NCBI GenBank assembly: GCA_001600175.1
Contig: BCJC01000002.1
Location: forward strand, 1,370,318-1,434,317
Reading direction: 5' to 3'
Source of the DNA: Erythrobasidium yunnanense
Lineage: Eukaryota > Basidiomycota > Cystobasidiomycetes > Erythrobasidiales > Erythrobasidiaceae
Length of the DNA stretch: 64,000 nt
Shown: positions 20,984 through 32,022 of the stretch, in pieces
Layout: each line of letters opens with the position of its first letter
How positions within the stretch are numbered: the stretch's first letter is position 1
The notes under the pieces: generated by a model
Seen by the model: the letters and a program-made list of their open reading frames with translations, nothing else
Told to the model about the DNA's origin: nothing
Database searches by the model: none
Position numbers and translations under genes: made by a program

Positions 20984-21634
20984 AGAAGCTACCTTCCGTC
21001 GATTCTGGCTCAGCAATTTGTCGTTGTACACATACTCTCCTATACAACCGCAACTCATGGATTAATATCATGCGCAGAGATTGCTGACCTTCTTTTCTGC
21101 AAGAGCTGACAAACCGCAATCACCACGACCTCAAGGGTAGTCTCGACAGCGGCTGCGGCGCTGACCATGTATGACCGTATAGCACCAGGATTAGATACGA
21201 GTGCACGCTGCCGTGGGGGGTGATGGGTGCACTCGGGTATGAGCAGATCGAGGCAGGTCTTCCGGACCGTCATTCGCAGTATTGGTCGGACTGGGCGAAT
21301 CAACGAACTTCACCTTGAGGAAGCGCAGCAGTATGAGATAGCTTTTGATACTTCTATATCTTGCTGCCTTGGTGTCTCCAATCTATAAATTACCCTTGCA
21401 ACCCTAGAGGTTATCCTGACCGCGCGGTTAAAAGGGGCCATTTTGCACAAATCCAGTCCGAGTGCAATCGCCAGCTTCTTAGCTTTTGCTTCTGCAACTT
21501 GCTGCTCTACAAGTCCCACAAAGTCACTCATCTCTGCGTCCTGCTGCTGTCCGTGAAGTCCTTCAAGACTTTGCCCTCCCTACCCTACCGGTTCCCCCTA
21601 AGTGCCCATAAAGAGCGTCAAACTCCTAGCAAAA
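20984..21634. other. Spacer upstream of the ZIP transporter
   Basis: 651 bases between two plus-strand genes. Open frames on both strands are short and unlike known families. I looked for a zinc-responsive palindrome and did not find a convincing one. No RNA gene or repeat seen. Confidence 0.5.
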
Positions 21635-23018
21635 ATGGCAGACGAGGTCAACTGCGGCTCAGGCAACAGTTACAATGGCTCTACGGGCCTCAGAATCGGA
21701 GGTGTCTTCATCATTCTCGCCGTACGTCAACTTCGAGGAAAAAGCCTCGCCGAATTCGACTCTGTCGACTGACGTTTCGCATTTCAGACCTCTCTTATTG
21801 GCACTCTCTTCCCTATAGTGTCCAAAAGAGTGCCTAAACTGGCCGTCCCAACCCTTGTCTTCAACTTTACAAAATACTTCGGTAAGTTGGTTGGTGCTGC
21901 TTTTGGGATCGCGTTGCTTACTCATGCTCATTTTGACAGGTGCTGGAGTGTAAGCTTAGTCTGACTGCCCCGGAAAGTCGAAACTAAGATCTACTTCTAC
22001 CGGCAGAATCATCGCAACAGCCTTTATCCATCTTCTCGATCCCGCTATAGAAGAGCTCGGGAGCCCTTGCTTGACAGGAACATGGACAGTCTACCCCTGG
22101 GCTATCGCAATAGCCATGATCTCCGTCTTCGGCATATTCATACTCGAGCTCATCGCCTATCGAGTTGGTGTCCAGCTGATGGATCGAGTCGGAATCGACG
22201 TTCATGATACACACGGTCCCGGTGTCGCACATGGACCAGAAGCACCTCATAACCATCCTCAGCACACCCACCACAGACACGGTGACGAGCAGAGGATACC
22301 AAGTGACGAAGAAGCAGCATTTGCATCCGAGAAGAGGGATAAAAATGGAGTGGTAGTCTCGGACGATGCAGCGTCAGACTCTACTGCTGCTTCGCTGCAC
22401 CAAGCTGCAGCCCAGATCATCGGTGTCGCCATTCTGGAATTTGGTGTCGTTGTGCACTCGGTCATCATTGGACTCACCCTTGCAGTGACAGACGAGTTTG
22501 ACACGCTCTTTGTCGTCATCATCTTCCACCAAATGTGAGTGGAAACGCCTACTTCTACCATCCCCCCGTTTCTGACTCTCCCTCGCTGGGTATGTTCAGG
22601 TTCGAGGGTCTAGGTCTTGGAACACGGCTTGCGTTCCTACCTCTTCCCAAACGCTTGAACTTTGTACCTTTCCTCGCTGGAATCGTCTATGCTTTCATGA
22701 CACCTCTTGGTATGGCCATCGGTCTGGGTGTCCGCACAACGTATAACCCCGATGGCAAGACAGCAAGCATTGTCACTGGTATACTCGATGCTACGTCAGC
22801 TGGTATTCTGCTGTACACCGGTCTGGTAAGCGAGAACACTGCTAACTGGGAGAGACTGAACGTGTTGACCGTCCATATCGATTCAGGTCGAGCTCCTTGC
22901 ACATGAGTTCATCTTCGACGAGAAGATGAGGAACGCACCTCTGAAAGTGGTCCTCGGCTCGGTCTTGACGGTCATGCTAGGCGCCGGAATAATGGCTCTC
23001 TTGGGACGATGGGCGTAG
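21635..23018 (+). CDS. ZIP-family zinc/iron transporter
   Basis: Six exons sum to 1,077 bases, 358 residues. N-terminal GLRIGGVFIILATSLIGTLFP is TM1; VPTLVFNFTKYFGAGVIIAT and AFIHLLDPAIEELGSPC are TM2-3. A cytosolic loop with a His-rich stretch (HNHPQHTHHRHGDE) follows. TM4 has the metal-site pattern LEFGVVVHSVIIGLTLAV (HSVIIG), TM5 contains FHQMFEGLGLG, and three more segments end at MLGAGIMALLGRWA. This is the ZIP1/ZRT layout, plasma-membrane or vacuolar uptake of Zn2+ (or Fe2+) into the cytosol. Exon 3 (21940-21949) is only 10 bases long and supplies the GAGV residues of the conserved FGAGVIIAT motif. Confidence 0.95.
21940..21949 (+). other. 10-base micro-exon in the ZIP gene
   Basis: Flanked by ...TTTTGACAG and GTAAGC..., it reads GTGCTGGAGT and completes the Gly and Val codons split with the neighbouring exons. 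The spliced product FGAGVIIATAF matches the strongly conserved ZIP motif, and the whole CDS is divisible by three only with it. Confidence 0.8.
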
Positions 23019-23247
23019 TGCTTTATTATCACGGATCTCACAGCGAAGTCCTAAAGCAGGGGATAGATCAAATCATACTTAGGCTTCGGCCGCATTATCG
23101 GCAATCTGCCTGTGTACATTACGAATAGACGATAATCTGCGTTTCTAGGAATATAGAGCCATCTACGGTACTGATCGATTGCAAACGATGTATAGTTCGA
23201 AGATAGAGAACCCCAATTGCGTCTTGTCTAGCTGCTGACGACTACGT
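23019..23247. terminator. Convergent 3' spacer, ZIP and IleRS
   Basis: Tail-to-tail spacer of 229 bases that must hold both 3' ends. No clear polyadenylation signal stands out and no gene is seen. Confidence 0.35.
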
Positions 23248-26200
23248 CTACTTGCCGGCTTCTAGAAGAACGAGATTAAACTTGCTACCGCCTACTTCGT
23301 GCTCCTCTGGATCTTGGAAATAGACAGGTCTCGAAGTGTCTCTCTGTCGATCATCCTGAGGCACGCGCTTCATGACTCTGCTAAAGACATCCGCCTTGTC
23401 GGCAAGGACACCTCCGAGAAGCTGTTGACCCTCTTCATCTTGGAAAGCAAGATAGATTTCCATGTCATCTGTCGCTTGGCATCCTGCTCGTTTCCTGCTT
23501 CTCTGGATTCGGTTAACAACCTCTCGTGCAAATGCTTCTTTGACGAAATCGGGTCTGACTTTGATGTCCATCAACAGCACGACATCGTTGTCGGTATCGC
23601 TTGAGTACTGAGCGGCGTCCACTTCATCACTGGACTCCACCGCCGCAGGTAGCTCCACGAAGCGTGCAGTGGTGAGATCGCCTGCAACTAGCTCGATGCC
23701 GTCGACCGTGATCTTGCCAGTAGAAAGGTACTCCTTTACCTGCTCAGAAGTGACTGAGGGCAGTGCTTTCTTCACTCTAGGCATGTCTTTGCGGAGCTTC
23801 CGTCCCAAGACTGGCCAGTCAGCATCCACCTTCCACTTCACACCGCATGCCTGTTCGTCATTGGAGACCTTGATGCTGCGAATGTTGAGCTCCTCTTCGA
23901 TGTATCTGCTCAGAAGCTGAATATCATCGAGATATTCTTGCTCAGGGTGATAGATGACAATCTCTTTGAGGGGGGTCTGGACGGGCACTAGTTAGCGAAG
24001 TTACAGATCTTGCTGAAAAATTATGGACTCACCTTAACAGGAATGTTGTGCCTGTCTCGCAATACACGGCCGAGGACGATGACTGCCTGCATACGCTTGA
24101 CTTGTCTCTCAACGACAGGATCGTAGTATTCTTGCTTGGGTTGCGGGAAAGGAAGGAAGTGAACGGAGCGGAGATCGCTTCCCATATCCAGATGAGAGTG
24201 ATCTTCGGGGAAGAAGGTTTTAAGGGTTTGATAGATGTTTTCGGTAAAGAAGGGAGTGAAGGAAGTGAGTGTTCGGCAGAGAGTGAGGAGTGTCCCAAAC
24301 AAGCTGTTGAGGGCGTGTTGGGTGTCTTCTGGCCCACTTTCTCCCTTGAGCCGCCGTCTATTGATTCGGATGTACCAGTTTGTAAGCTCGTCGATAAGGT
24401 CCAACAAGCGCGGAACCACGGTATACAAGCGATAGACTATGAAGTGACAATTAGCGTTGAGGTCCGCGTCCCTACTATTGAACGACCTACCTTCCATCTC
24501 GCTTTGTACCAACTGAATGAGACTTTGGCACTTAGCGAGAATCCATCTATCCATGATGTTCGAAGATCTGGACTGATGTGGCTCGTACTTGAAGTCGATA
24601 CCAGTCTCCTTCTTGAGCAAGGCGACTTGACCGAGGAAGAAGCGGAAGGAGTTGAGCCATGGTGCAAGCACTCGCGAAATGACTTCGCGGACACCGGCTT
24701 CTCTGAAGCGGAGATTGTCACCACGTACGACTGGCGAGTTGATGAGGAAGAGTCGTAAGGCATCTGCACCGTACTTGTCCATGATGAGGTTGGGATCGGG
24801 ATAGTTCTTCTTGCTCTTTGACATCTTTTGGCCATCTCTGCACGTACTTTGTCAGTCAATGCCTCAATTAGGCGATCGTGTCAACGTACTCTGCCAAGAT
24901 GAGACCGCATACAATCAAGTTCTGCCAAGGTGCTTTGTCGAAGAGATGCGTCGCAAGCACAAGCAAAGTATAGAACCATCCTCTCGTTTGGTCGATAGCT
25001 TCAGAGATGAAGTCGGCAGGGAAGCTTGCATCGAACTTCTCCTTGTTCTCGAAAGGATAGTGGACTTGCGCATAAGGCATGCTACCTGACTCAAACCAGC
25101 AGTCGAAGACCTCCTCCACACGTCTCAGAACACCCTTTCCTTGTTGCGAAGGGATGGTTATGTGATCGATCTTGTCTCTATGCAAATCCGTCAAGCCGGT
25201 GACGCCAGAAAGACGTTCCAGCTCTTCCACTGATCCGATGGCAACCGTCTCTTCGTAGTCATCGCTGACCCAGATAGGAAGTGGTGTACCCCAGTATCTG
25301 TTTCGCGAGATGTTCCAATCTCTGGCGTTTGCTAGCCAGCCTTGGAAGCGGTGGTCTCCAACACTTTGCGGGACCCATCGTGTGGCTTTGTTGTTTGCGA
25401 TGAGCTTGTCAACCACAGGCTGAACCTTGACGAACCAGACGGGAATGGCTTTATAGATGAGGGGTGTTCCGGATCTCCAGCAGAAGGGGTAAGAGTGCAT
25501 GATGCTGTCTTGCTTAACAAGCTTGCCTTGTGCTTTGAGCAACTTCATGATATCCTTGTCTGCGGCCTTAACGTGCTGACCCTGGAAGTCGGGCACTTCC
25601 GATGTGAACAAGCCTGTCTCGTCGACTGGGCAAGGTGGCATCTCGTCTGCACGGATGATGCCATTCGCGATGGCGATACGGTGATCGTCGTCTCCGAAAG
25701 CTGGTGCTTGATGGACAATACCAGTACCAGATTCAGATGTTACGTAGGTATCGTTCAAGATCTTGAAAGCACGGTCGCCAAACTGTCGTATTGCAGTCGG
25801 TATGCGGGTTCAAAGGCCGAACGGGATTACTACTCACCTTTTCCACGAAGTAAGGGAAGAGCGGCTCGTAGCGCCAGCCAAGCATATCTTTCCCGAGCAC
25901 TTGCCCTAGCTTCTTGTATTTAGCAGTCTTGATCTTGGGATAAAGAGTAGTCAAGAGTTTTTCGTTGATGTAGTAGATATTGCTGGTCGCTTCATCCTGA
26001 ATCTTGAGGTAGGTAAAGTCGGGATGTACACAGAGAGCAAGGTTGGAAGGCAGGGTCCAGGGTGTGGTCGTCCATGCCAGAACAGATGCTTCCGGCTCGT
26101 GGATGAGTTTAAAGGCAACAGTGACTGTACTAGATGATGAGTGGGTGTCATACCGCAGCATCAGGCATGCTTGGCTTACCAGCAGGGTCGGAAACCTCCT

Positions 26201-27258
26201 TATACGCAGAACCAGCTTCAAAGTTGGACAGAGGCGTCGTGCATCCAGTGGAGTAAGGCATGACTCGCAGCCCACGGTACACTTGCTTCTTCTCCCAGAG
26301 CTGCTTGAACACCCACCACACGGACTCCATAAAGGAAGTGTTGAGGGTTTTACTGTGACCTTGGATCAGCGTGTGCAAAAACTATGCAGGATATTTGACT
26401 TACTAGTCGTTGTCGAAGTCGATCCATCTTCCCATTCTTTCGACAGTCGCTCTCCATTCCGAAGAGTATCTCATGACGATAGCGCGACATTCGGCGTTGT
26501 AGGCATCGATACCCATCTTCATCACGTCGTCTTTAGAAGTGATGCCGAGCTTCTTGTCAATTTCGTGCTCGACCTGCAGGCGTTTGATATTTAGCATTTT
26601 CCCTCGAGTTGCTCTAGACCAGTAGCGCACCGGAAGACCACTGAGAACAGACGATAGGTGATCAGTTTCAAGTGCATAGACCGCTGGAAGGAGAACTTAC
26701 TGGGTATCCCAGCCAAAGCGTCGCTCGACATGGTAGCCATTCGAATGCGCGAAACGGGTGACGATGTCCTATAGTAGAGTGTATGTTCAAAGACGTGTAG
26801 CAACCACCTGGAAATCGCCAGCCTACCTTGACGGTGCCCATAAGCAAGTGTCCCTAAATTTGAGGAACGGCAAACAGACTGTCAGAAACCTGCAAGATAG
26901 CATACGCATAGCTTGCGAACTTACATAATGAGGCAGACCGGTCGCGAAAGGCTATTGAGATGGGAGAGCAGCATTAATTTATGCGAGTCAGAATCAGGCC
27001 AAATCTTGGGATTTTCTGGACATCTTCGCGCAAGCTTACGGGACCATCGTAGAACGAGAATGCCTTTCTGTTCTCCTTGGTGCTCTGTCGTATCGTCTCC
27101 TGGAAAGCGTCGAGTTCTTTCCAAAGCGCCAGGACCTTCAATTCTTCTGTAGCAAACTGGAACTGGGAAGTGATGTCGTGCTGTCCAAGGGGAGCGCCGA
27201 CGTCGTTCGTACTATCCAGCGTCGTTTTGGGCACCAACGTAGCATCGGGTGCCGCCAT
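23248..27258 (-). CDS. ILS1: Cytoplasmic isoleucyl-tRNA synthetase
   Basis: Class I aminoacyl-tRNA synthetase charging tRNA-Ile, around 1,080 residues over about ten exons. N-terminal FYDGP, then PFATGLPHY and GHLLMGTVK: the HIGH-type motif HYGH is split by an intron (26924-26854). Next RRFGWDTGLP-like sequence, the CP1 editing domain ([34 protein letters not shown]), [30 protein letters not shown], the KMSKS loop as [15 protein letters not shown] right after an intron, [16 protein letters not shown], and the anticodon-binding helices ([13 protein letters not shown]). The C-terminal domain is that of the eukaryotic cytosolic enzyme. There is no mitochondrial presequence before [15 protein letters not shown]. 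The start is 192 bases from the divergent membrane-protein gene at 27451. Confidence 0.96.
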
Positions 27259-27450
27259 GGTTTGCGAAGGTAGTGATGCTGAGGCAAGCCCAACCTTTGT
27301 CCGGCCTATCCTGCAGGCAAGCCGACGTAGCGAGTCATCGTGGACGCATGCCTTTCAAGCCTACCGCCACGACTTGAAACCTCTATTGTGTCTGCTGTCT
27401 TGATCCTGGTCTCCACTGACCATCCCAGGTCTGCGACCGCTCTCGAAACC

Positions 27451-28083
27451 ATGTCTGGACAGCTTACGCTCGTTATATTCACACTACTCCTCACTCCCTC
27501 GCACGTCCTGGCTCTGGTAGTCAGAGGCACACTTGCTATCCGCCAGGCGGATCAATCAACAACCTCTACCGATACACCCACCATAACAAGTGCCGCTTCT
27601 AGTGAAGCTGCTGAGACCTTCACATCGTCTTCCGAAGAGAGCAGCCATACAAGCAAAACACGCAAAGCCCCGAAGAGCGGTGCTTCAACAGCCTCATCGT
27701 CTTCGGCCGCTGAAGAGACCGGCAAGGGTATCCTGAAGAACAAGTATCTCGATAAAGAGTACGGTCCAGCGGGCCTCAAAGGCGTGTGGATTGCTGTGAT
27801 ATGTCTTGGAGTAGCCCTGCTCTTTATGACTATGTGTGTATCTGCTTGGTGTCTCAGGAGAAGATACAAAGCCAAACAAGCGAAAGAAGCTGAAGCAAAG
27901 CAACTCGAAGATGACATGAAGCAGAAGCAACAGCTTGAAGAAGTACAAGCACAAGAAGCAGACCAAGAGCAGGATGAGTTTGACGACGATGATCCAGACA
28001 GGGGCAAGGGCGGCGATGCTTGTCTTGATGACAGGCAGACGACGTTATCATATGAGGAGCGAAGGCCTTACGGAGTAGTGTAG
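27451..28083 (+). CDS. Unknown signal-peptide, single-span membrane protein 1
   Basis: Intronless, 210 residues; not recognised. The first 24 residues (MSGQLTLVIFTLLLTPSHVL) look like a signal peptide. Then comes a Ser/Thr-rich, probably O-glycosylated ectodomain of about 90 residues, a single membrane span (GVWIAVICLGVALLFMTMCV, followed by the basic RRRYKAKQAK stop-transfer), and a charged Gln/Glu/Asp-rich cytoplasmic tail with coiled-coil character ending in YEERRPYGVV. The layout resembles fungal stress-sensor or Mid2/Wsc-like type I proteins in general architecture only; no Cys-rich WSC domain is present. The frame is open upstream to 27340 but only from a GTG, so ATG 27451 is used. It is the first of three similar-looking tandem genes. 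Confidence 0.72.
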   Translation: MSGQLTLVIFTLLLTPSHVLALVVRGTLAIRQADQSTTSTDTPTITSAASSEAAETFTSSSEESSHTSKTRKAPKSGASTASSSSAAEETGKGILKNKYLDKEYGPAGLKGVWIAVICLGVALLFMTMCVSAWCLRRRYKAKQAKEAEAKQLEDDMKQKQQLEEVQAQEADQEQDEFDDDDPDRGKGGDACLDDRQTTLSYEERRPYGVV

Positions 28084-28250
28084 GGATAATATGTGAAGAC
28101 TGGCGCGCACGCCAAGTCAAGGCCCGATCCGCAGACATCGAAAAACACAGCTTTGCCTTGAAGAATTTTCGCGTTAGACAAGTCCAGTATCTAGTAGCTT
28201 GCTGCGTCTGCTGTTGTTATAAGGTCAACACCGTCGCTAGACTTGAGAGG

Positions 28251-28581
28251 ATGGCCCAGCCTGCGGTCTGGCTTCTGGCGTATTGCCTGCTGACGTGGAC
28301 CGCTCTCGCACGTCCATATCATTACTGCTGCGCGGACGGCACACGACGTCGGTATCGTGATGATTGTGAAGACATTCCATCTCTTGAGCAGTATGTGGGG
28401 GATATCAAGGGCTACTACGTATGTTCGGCCTGCTTTCAAATGGCCTGTCCTTGCACTAACGTTGGGTCGCCTTCAGGTCTTGATTATCGTGCTCGTCCTT
28501 ATCATTATCCTGATATCGATTGCCTGGTTCTACTTCGTGTGGGCACAGCGGAGACGGCAGAGGCTGCTCATGAGGAAATAA
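28251..28581 (+). CDS. Unknown small Cys-containing single-span membrane protein 2
   Basis: Two exons (28251-28418 and 28477-28581), 90 residues; not recognised. MAQPAVWLLAYCLLTWTALA is a signal peptide. A short ectodomain of about 37 residues starts RPYHYCCADGTRRRYRDDCE and has three Cys. A strongly hydrophobic span of Val, Leu and Ile follows, ending in WFYFVWAQRRRQRLLMRK, a basic cytoplasmic stop. The splice GTATGT...CTTCAG joins ectodomain to span; without it the frame would turn into an unrelated hydrophilic tail. Spans and signal are clear; function is unknown. It sits between two other single-span proteins in the same orientation. Confidence 0.65.
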
Positions 28582-28912
28582 TGGGGAGAGAGTCAACCAA
28601 ATAGTCGCCATGTATTGGTTGAGGATACAAGTTGCCTTCAGTAAATGGGCAATCGATTGTGAGCATAAGTCCGAGAACCGGCAGTCGAACAGCCGGACGA
28701 TCAGAGTGTAGGTATAAATGAAAACGGAAGGTCTGCCAATCTTCATGTGAGGTTTTCGTACGACTTGCTGCGACTGTCTATCCGCATTTGTTTGCCGTTC
28801 CGACCTTTGATAGAGACTGCATTGGATACAAGCCGGCATAGCCATGATCTAGCAGCTTAACTTGAGGTGGTTTGCTATCGACAGTAAGCGAGCTTATGAA
28901 GCCAAAGTACAG

Positions 28913-29601
28913 ATGATACTGCAAGCCCGGAGCTGCATATGCTTCCACAAGGCCATTCTATGGATCCTCGTCCTGGCGACAAGGTTCAGAGCACTGACAG
29001 CGCAGCCTCTCCAGCTCACCGCGAGAGCTACCGAGGATGATAGCGACAGTACGAAAGATGACGCCAAGAAAGAGGACGGCCAATCTTGGAGCAAGTATAC
29101 GAAATACAAGATCCTCGGAGTCCCTTTGTACATCTGGCTTTTGATGGTGACTGCTGCTTTGTAAGCCTCTTACATCTTGCAAGAGGATATAGTGGCTGAA
29201 GCTTCCAGTCCAGAATATGCGGTGGTGTAGGCATCTTTTTGTGGAAGAAGACAAAGCGGGAAGAGGCAGAGGAACGAGCGATGGCATGGGAAGCGAGAGA
29301 GTGGAGGAGAGAAGAGACAGAGAGACAGAAGAGAGGAATACCTCCTGATCCGGAGGAAGAGCTCGAAGAAGCGAACAGGATGAAAGAGGCTTGGCAGGCT
29401 ACACCTCCGAAAGCCAAACCGCCCAAGCGGGAGGAGAAGCAGAAAGAGGTAGATACAGAGGAGGATGACGAAGAAGGAGATGAAGAGGAAACAGAGTATG
29501 GGTATGAGGAAGATGAGCGCGGCCAGCAGAGACAGTGGGAGAATGCAGAACGGCAACACTATCACCAGGAAGCGTTCGACGCTCGGAGTCAGTATCGATG
29601 A
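28913..29601 (+). CDS. Unknown signal-peptide, single-span membrane protein 3
   Basis: Two exons (28913-29160 and 29214-29601) sum to 636 bases, 211 residues; not recognised. The N-terminus (MILQARSCICFHKAILWILV) is a plausible signal or signal anchor, followed by a short Asp/Lys-rich ectodomain, a membrane span YIWLLMVTAALICGGVGIFL, and a long highly charged cytoplasmic tail, first basic/acidic helical (KKTKREEAEERAMAWEAREW), then Pro/Lys and very acidic (EEDDEEGDEEE). The intron sits inside the membrane span; the acceptor TCCAG|AATATGC keeps the span intact. The upstream frame is open only from TTG, so ATG 28913 is used. Converges with ISA1. Confidence 0.66.
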
Positions 29602-29745
29602 TGTGTGATTTGTACATGACGATGCATGGTCTACGGAAAGCCGGTCGGGTACTGCCTAGAAGGGTATGATTGCTTTGCCAATTGGCATTACCTGTAAGCA
29701 CGCCAATCAGTCTTCTCTCCGCGATTCTCCCAATGTATATACTAC

Positions 29746-30472
29746 TCACACCATGAAGGATATACCACACCCACACTCCTCCTTGATATTCGGGTTCTTG
29801 AAGACGAACTTTGCCGATATCTTGTCTTCCTGCCAGTCCATCTCGCTTCCCACTATACTGAACAGTGCTTTCGAGTCTATCAGGACTCTCACACCATCTT
29901 GCTCCACTATTTCATCGAACCTTCCCGGTTTATCGACGTATTCGAGGTGGTATGACATTCCTGCACATCCTTTGTTGCGGACTCCGACACGTATAAGCTT
30001 TGGAGTAGGAGAATCGAGTAAGCCAGTAAGCTGCGATACTGCAGTCGGCGTCTGCAGCGGTCGAAAGAACAGTCAGCGAGATCTTCACACATAAAGAGCA
30101 TCGACATACGAGGGATATAGCTGCCTTTTGCGCTTTAAATGCTCGTTTAGGTGCTTTGTTGTCCTTCACAGCTACCGCTGGAGCAGGCTTTACGCCCATT
30201 CCCGGCGCAAGTATCGGCGTCACAGGGCTGCTATTGCTGCTCGAACTCGACGACGTTGACGGGGAGGCCGCTGATATCTGGCTGCCATTACTACGGCTTG
30301 TGCTTGCGTATCTTGTATTGATATTTGCTGCTGAAATTCCACGCAATCTCGCTGAAGCTTTCGCTGACTGAAGCAGCGGCGTGCCACAACGACAGCGGGC
30401 AATCGTTGCGGTCGATGGGCCTGCAGCTGCAACTGCTGTAGCTATACTCGATGTGTATGCTGCTCGAAACAT
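29746..30472 (-). CDS. ISA1: Mitochondrial iron-sulfur assembly protein ISA1
   Basis: Two exons. The N-terminal 110 residues are basic, Ser/Ala-rich and lack acidic residues near the start (MFRAAYTSSIATAVAAAG, RYASTSRSNGS), a mitochondrial targeting sequence with low-complexity Ser. The A-type carrier domain follows: LIRVGVRNKGCAGMSYHLEY with the first Cys, VEQDGVRVLIDSKALFSIVG, SEMDWQEDKISAKFVFKNPN and ECGCG with the paired Cys near the C-terminus. ISCA1/Isa1 proteins pass [4Fe-4S] clusters to mitochondrial enzymes together with Isa2 and Iba57. Sequence around GCAGMSY and the NPNI-x-CGCG ending fits Isa1 rather than Isa2. The intron is at AISL|TPTAVSQL. The protein ends CGCGISFMV. Confidence 0.92.
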
Positions 30473-30626
30473 GGTGCGAATATTGGCGGAAAGGTAAGAG
30501 CGCAATGACAACTGCAAGATTGGTCGGGCGCTTCAGGGTCATACCGTAGAAAACACCAAATCGCGTTGAAGCCGCTCGTAACCAGGCATAACCTTCTAAC
30601 AATACACTCTTATCCCAATAAATGGA

Positions 30627-32022
30627 TCAGTAGAGCCCTGCGAACATCCCGATGATACCCGCCAAAATGCCTGCCGACACGTTACTCCAATCTATCACTT
30701 TGCGAACAGCACCACCTGTGCCGGGTGCACCTGTAGGAGCTGATCCACCGAAGACTGTGTTCGGAGTAAAAGCGGGATTCGACATTGTGAGCAGCTGAAC
30801 GGATAGCGTCGGACGGCCAAGGTCATCAACAGTCGTGACTGTGCTCGAGGTGACTGCGAGGGACGCTTCAGTATCGCTTCACCGCTTCCAAGCACATCTT
30901 CACTTACCAATGACAGAAGGTACAGTTGTGCCGCCTCGTCCTGCTCCGGGCGAGGTATTGCCGTCGCCTGGCGGGACTACAGGAGTAGTGGTGGTCGTTC
31001 TACCACGATCGTTTCCACCAGGAGGATTCATAGCAGCGCACTGCCCCTCTGAGATCTTGGCTCCTGTAGATAACTGGACGCATCGGCTTGGTCTTGCACA
31101 CCATCCAGACAGAGCTGTAGGCGATATTAGCTTTAGCTGTGCACCATAGATAGGATCGCTTACCGTCTAGATACTGCGTAAACGATTCTGCCGAGTTGAC
31201 GTTTCCGCCAAACAAGGTAGTACGAAGGGCGCCGCTTCTAGAGCAGCCCGTACAAGCGCGTGCTGCGTTGTATAGATTTGACTGGCATGGGCTTAGTCCG
31301 TTGATCGTGGTAAGCATGTAATTGCAGGCTTCCTGTGTTCACGCGATCGAGTCAGGTGGTTATCGTTCATACATTCCGCAAAGGGAATAGCTCACCAAGC
31401 AGGTTCTTGTCTGAGGAGCATCTCCGCTTCCAATGCACAACGTTGGCTTTCCATCAGGGCTCTCCGGCACGGCGCCCGCTCGACAATCATTCACCAAGCT
31501 CCAAAAGGGATTGGGTCTAGTATCGCCGTCGCCAGGCAAACACCAGCAATCTCTTCCTGAGGGACTCTTGCGTGGTTGGAAGCCCCAACCGCCTACATCG
31601 TTGTTGCAAGGCGGGCAATCGCTAGGTGTATCGTCTCTGCCCTCGCCGCCTGCTGGTGGAGAAGGTGTCGGAGACGTTCCTGGAGTAGTCGTTGGTGTTG
31701 TAGTAGTCTCTCTTTCCTGACCACCCCCTCCGTCTGAAGGCGTGGTAGTGGGCGAGCCGCCTCCCTGAGGCGTGGTCTGCAAAAGCGAGCGCCATCAGGC
31801 GGTGTAAGCGCAGGGTGATAGATCAATACATACGGTCGTCTCTGAGTTGCTGCCTTGCTCGACGCTGGTTGTCCCTTCACCGGAAGAATCTTGTCTAGCC
31901 TGAAGGAGTGGGCCAGCTAGCGCGTCTGTTGTGAAAGTCTTCTCAGCTACCGCACTAGGAGCTCGAGCGTAGTACTCACTGCCAGCCAGGACCAGTACGA
32001 AGAAGCTTGTCGCGCACCTCAT
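30627..32022 (-). CDS. Unknown secreted Cys/Pro-rich protein, probably GPI-anchored
   Basis: Not recognised. About six exons. The start MRCATSFFVLVLAG joins, over a likely intron (GTGAGT...ACAG), to NALAGPLLQARQ, making a typical signal peptide; read without the splice it has a less convincing insert. A Thr/Pro/Gly-rich stretch follows (TTTPTTTPGTSPTPSPPAGG), then a Cys-rich body with CPPCNNDVGGW, RDCWCLPGDGD, LVNDCRAG, LCIGSGDAPQTRTC, CQSNLYNAARACTGCSRSG and SGWCARPSRCVQL, then another Pro/Thr linker. The end, DWSNVSAGILAGIIGMFAGL, is a small-residue site followed by a hydrophobic tail, as in GPI signals. Probably a cell-wall or surface protein. Exon borders in the second half are approximate. 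Confidence 0.6.

Noticed and set aside
27340-27450. Upstream extension of membrane protein 1
   Set aside because: It begins with GTG and would bury the signal peptide; ATG 27451 starts exactly at the hydrophobic leader.
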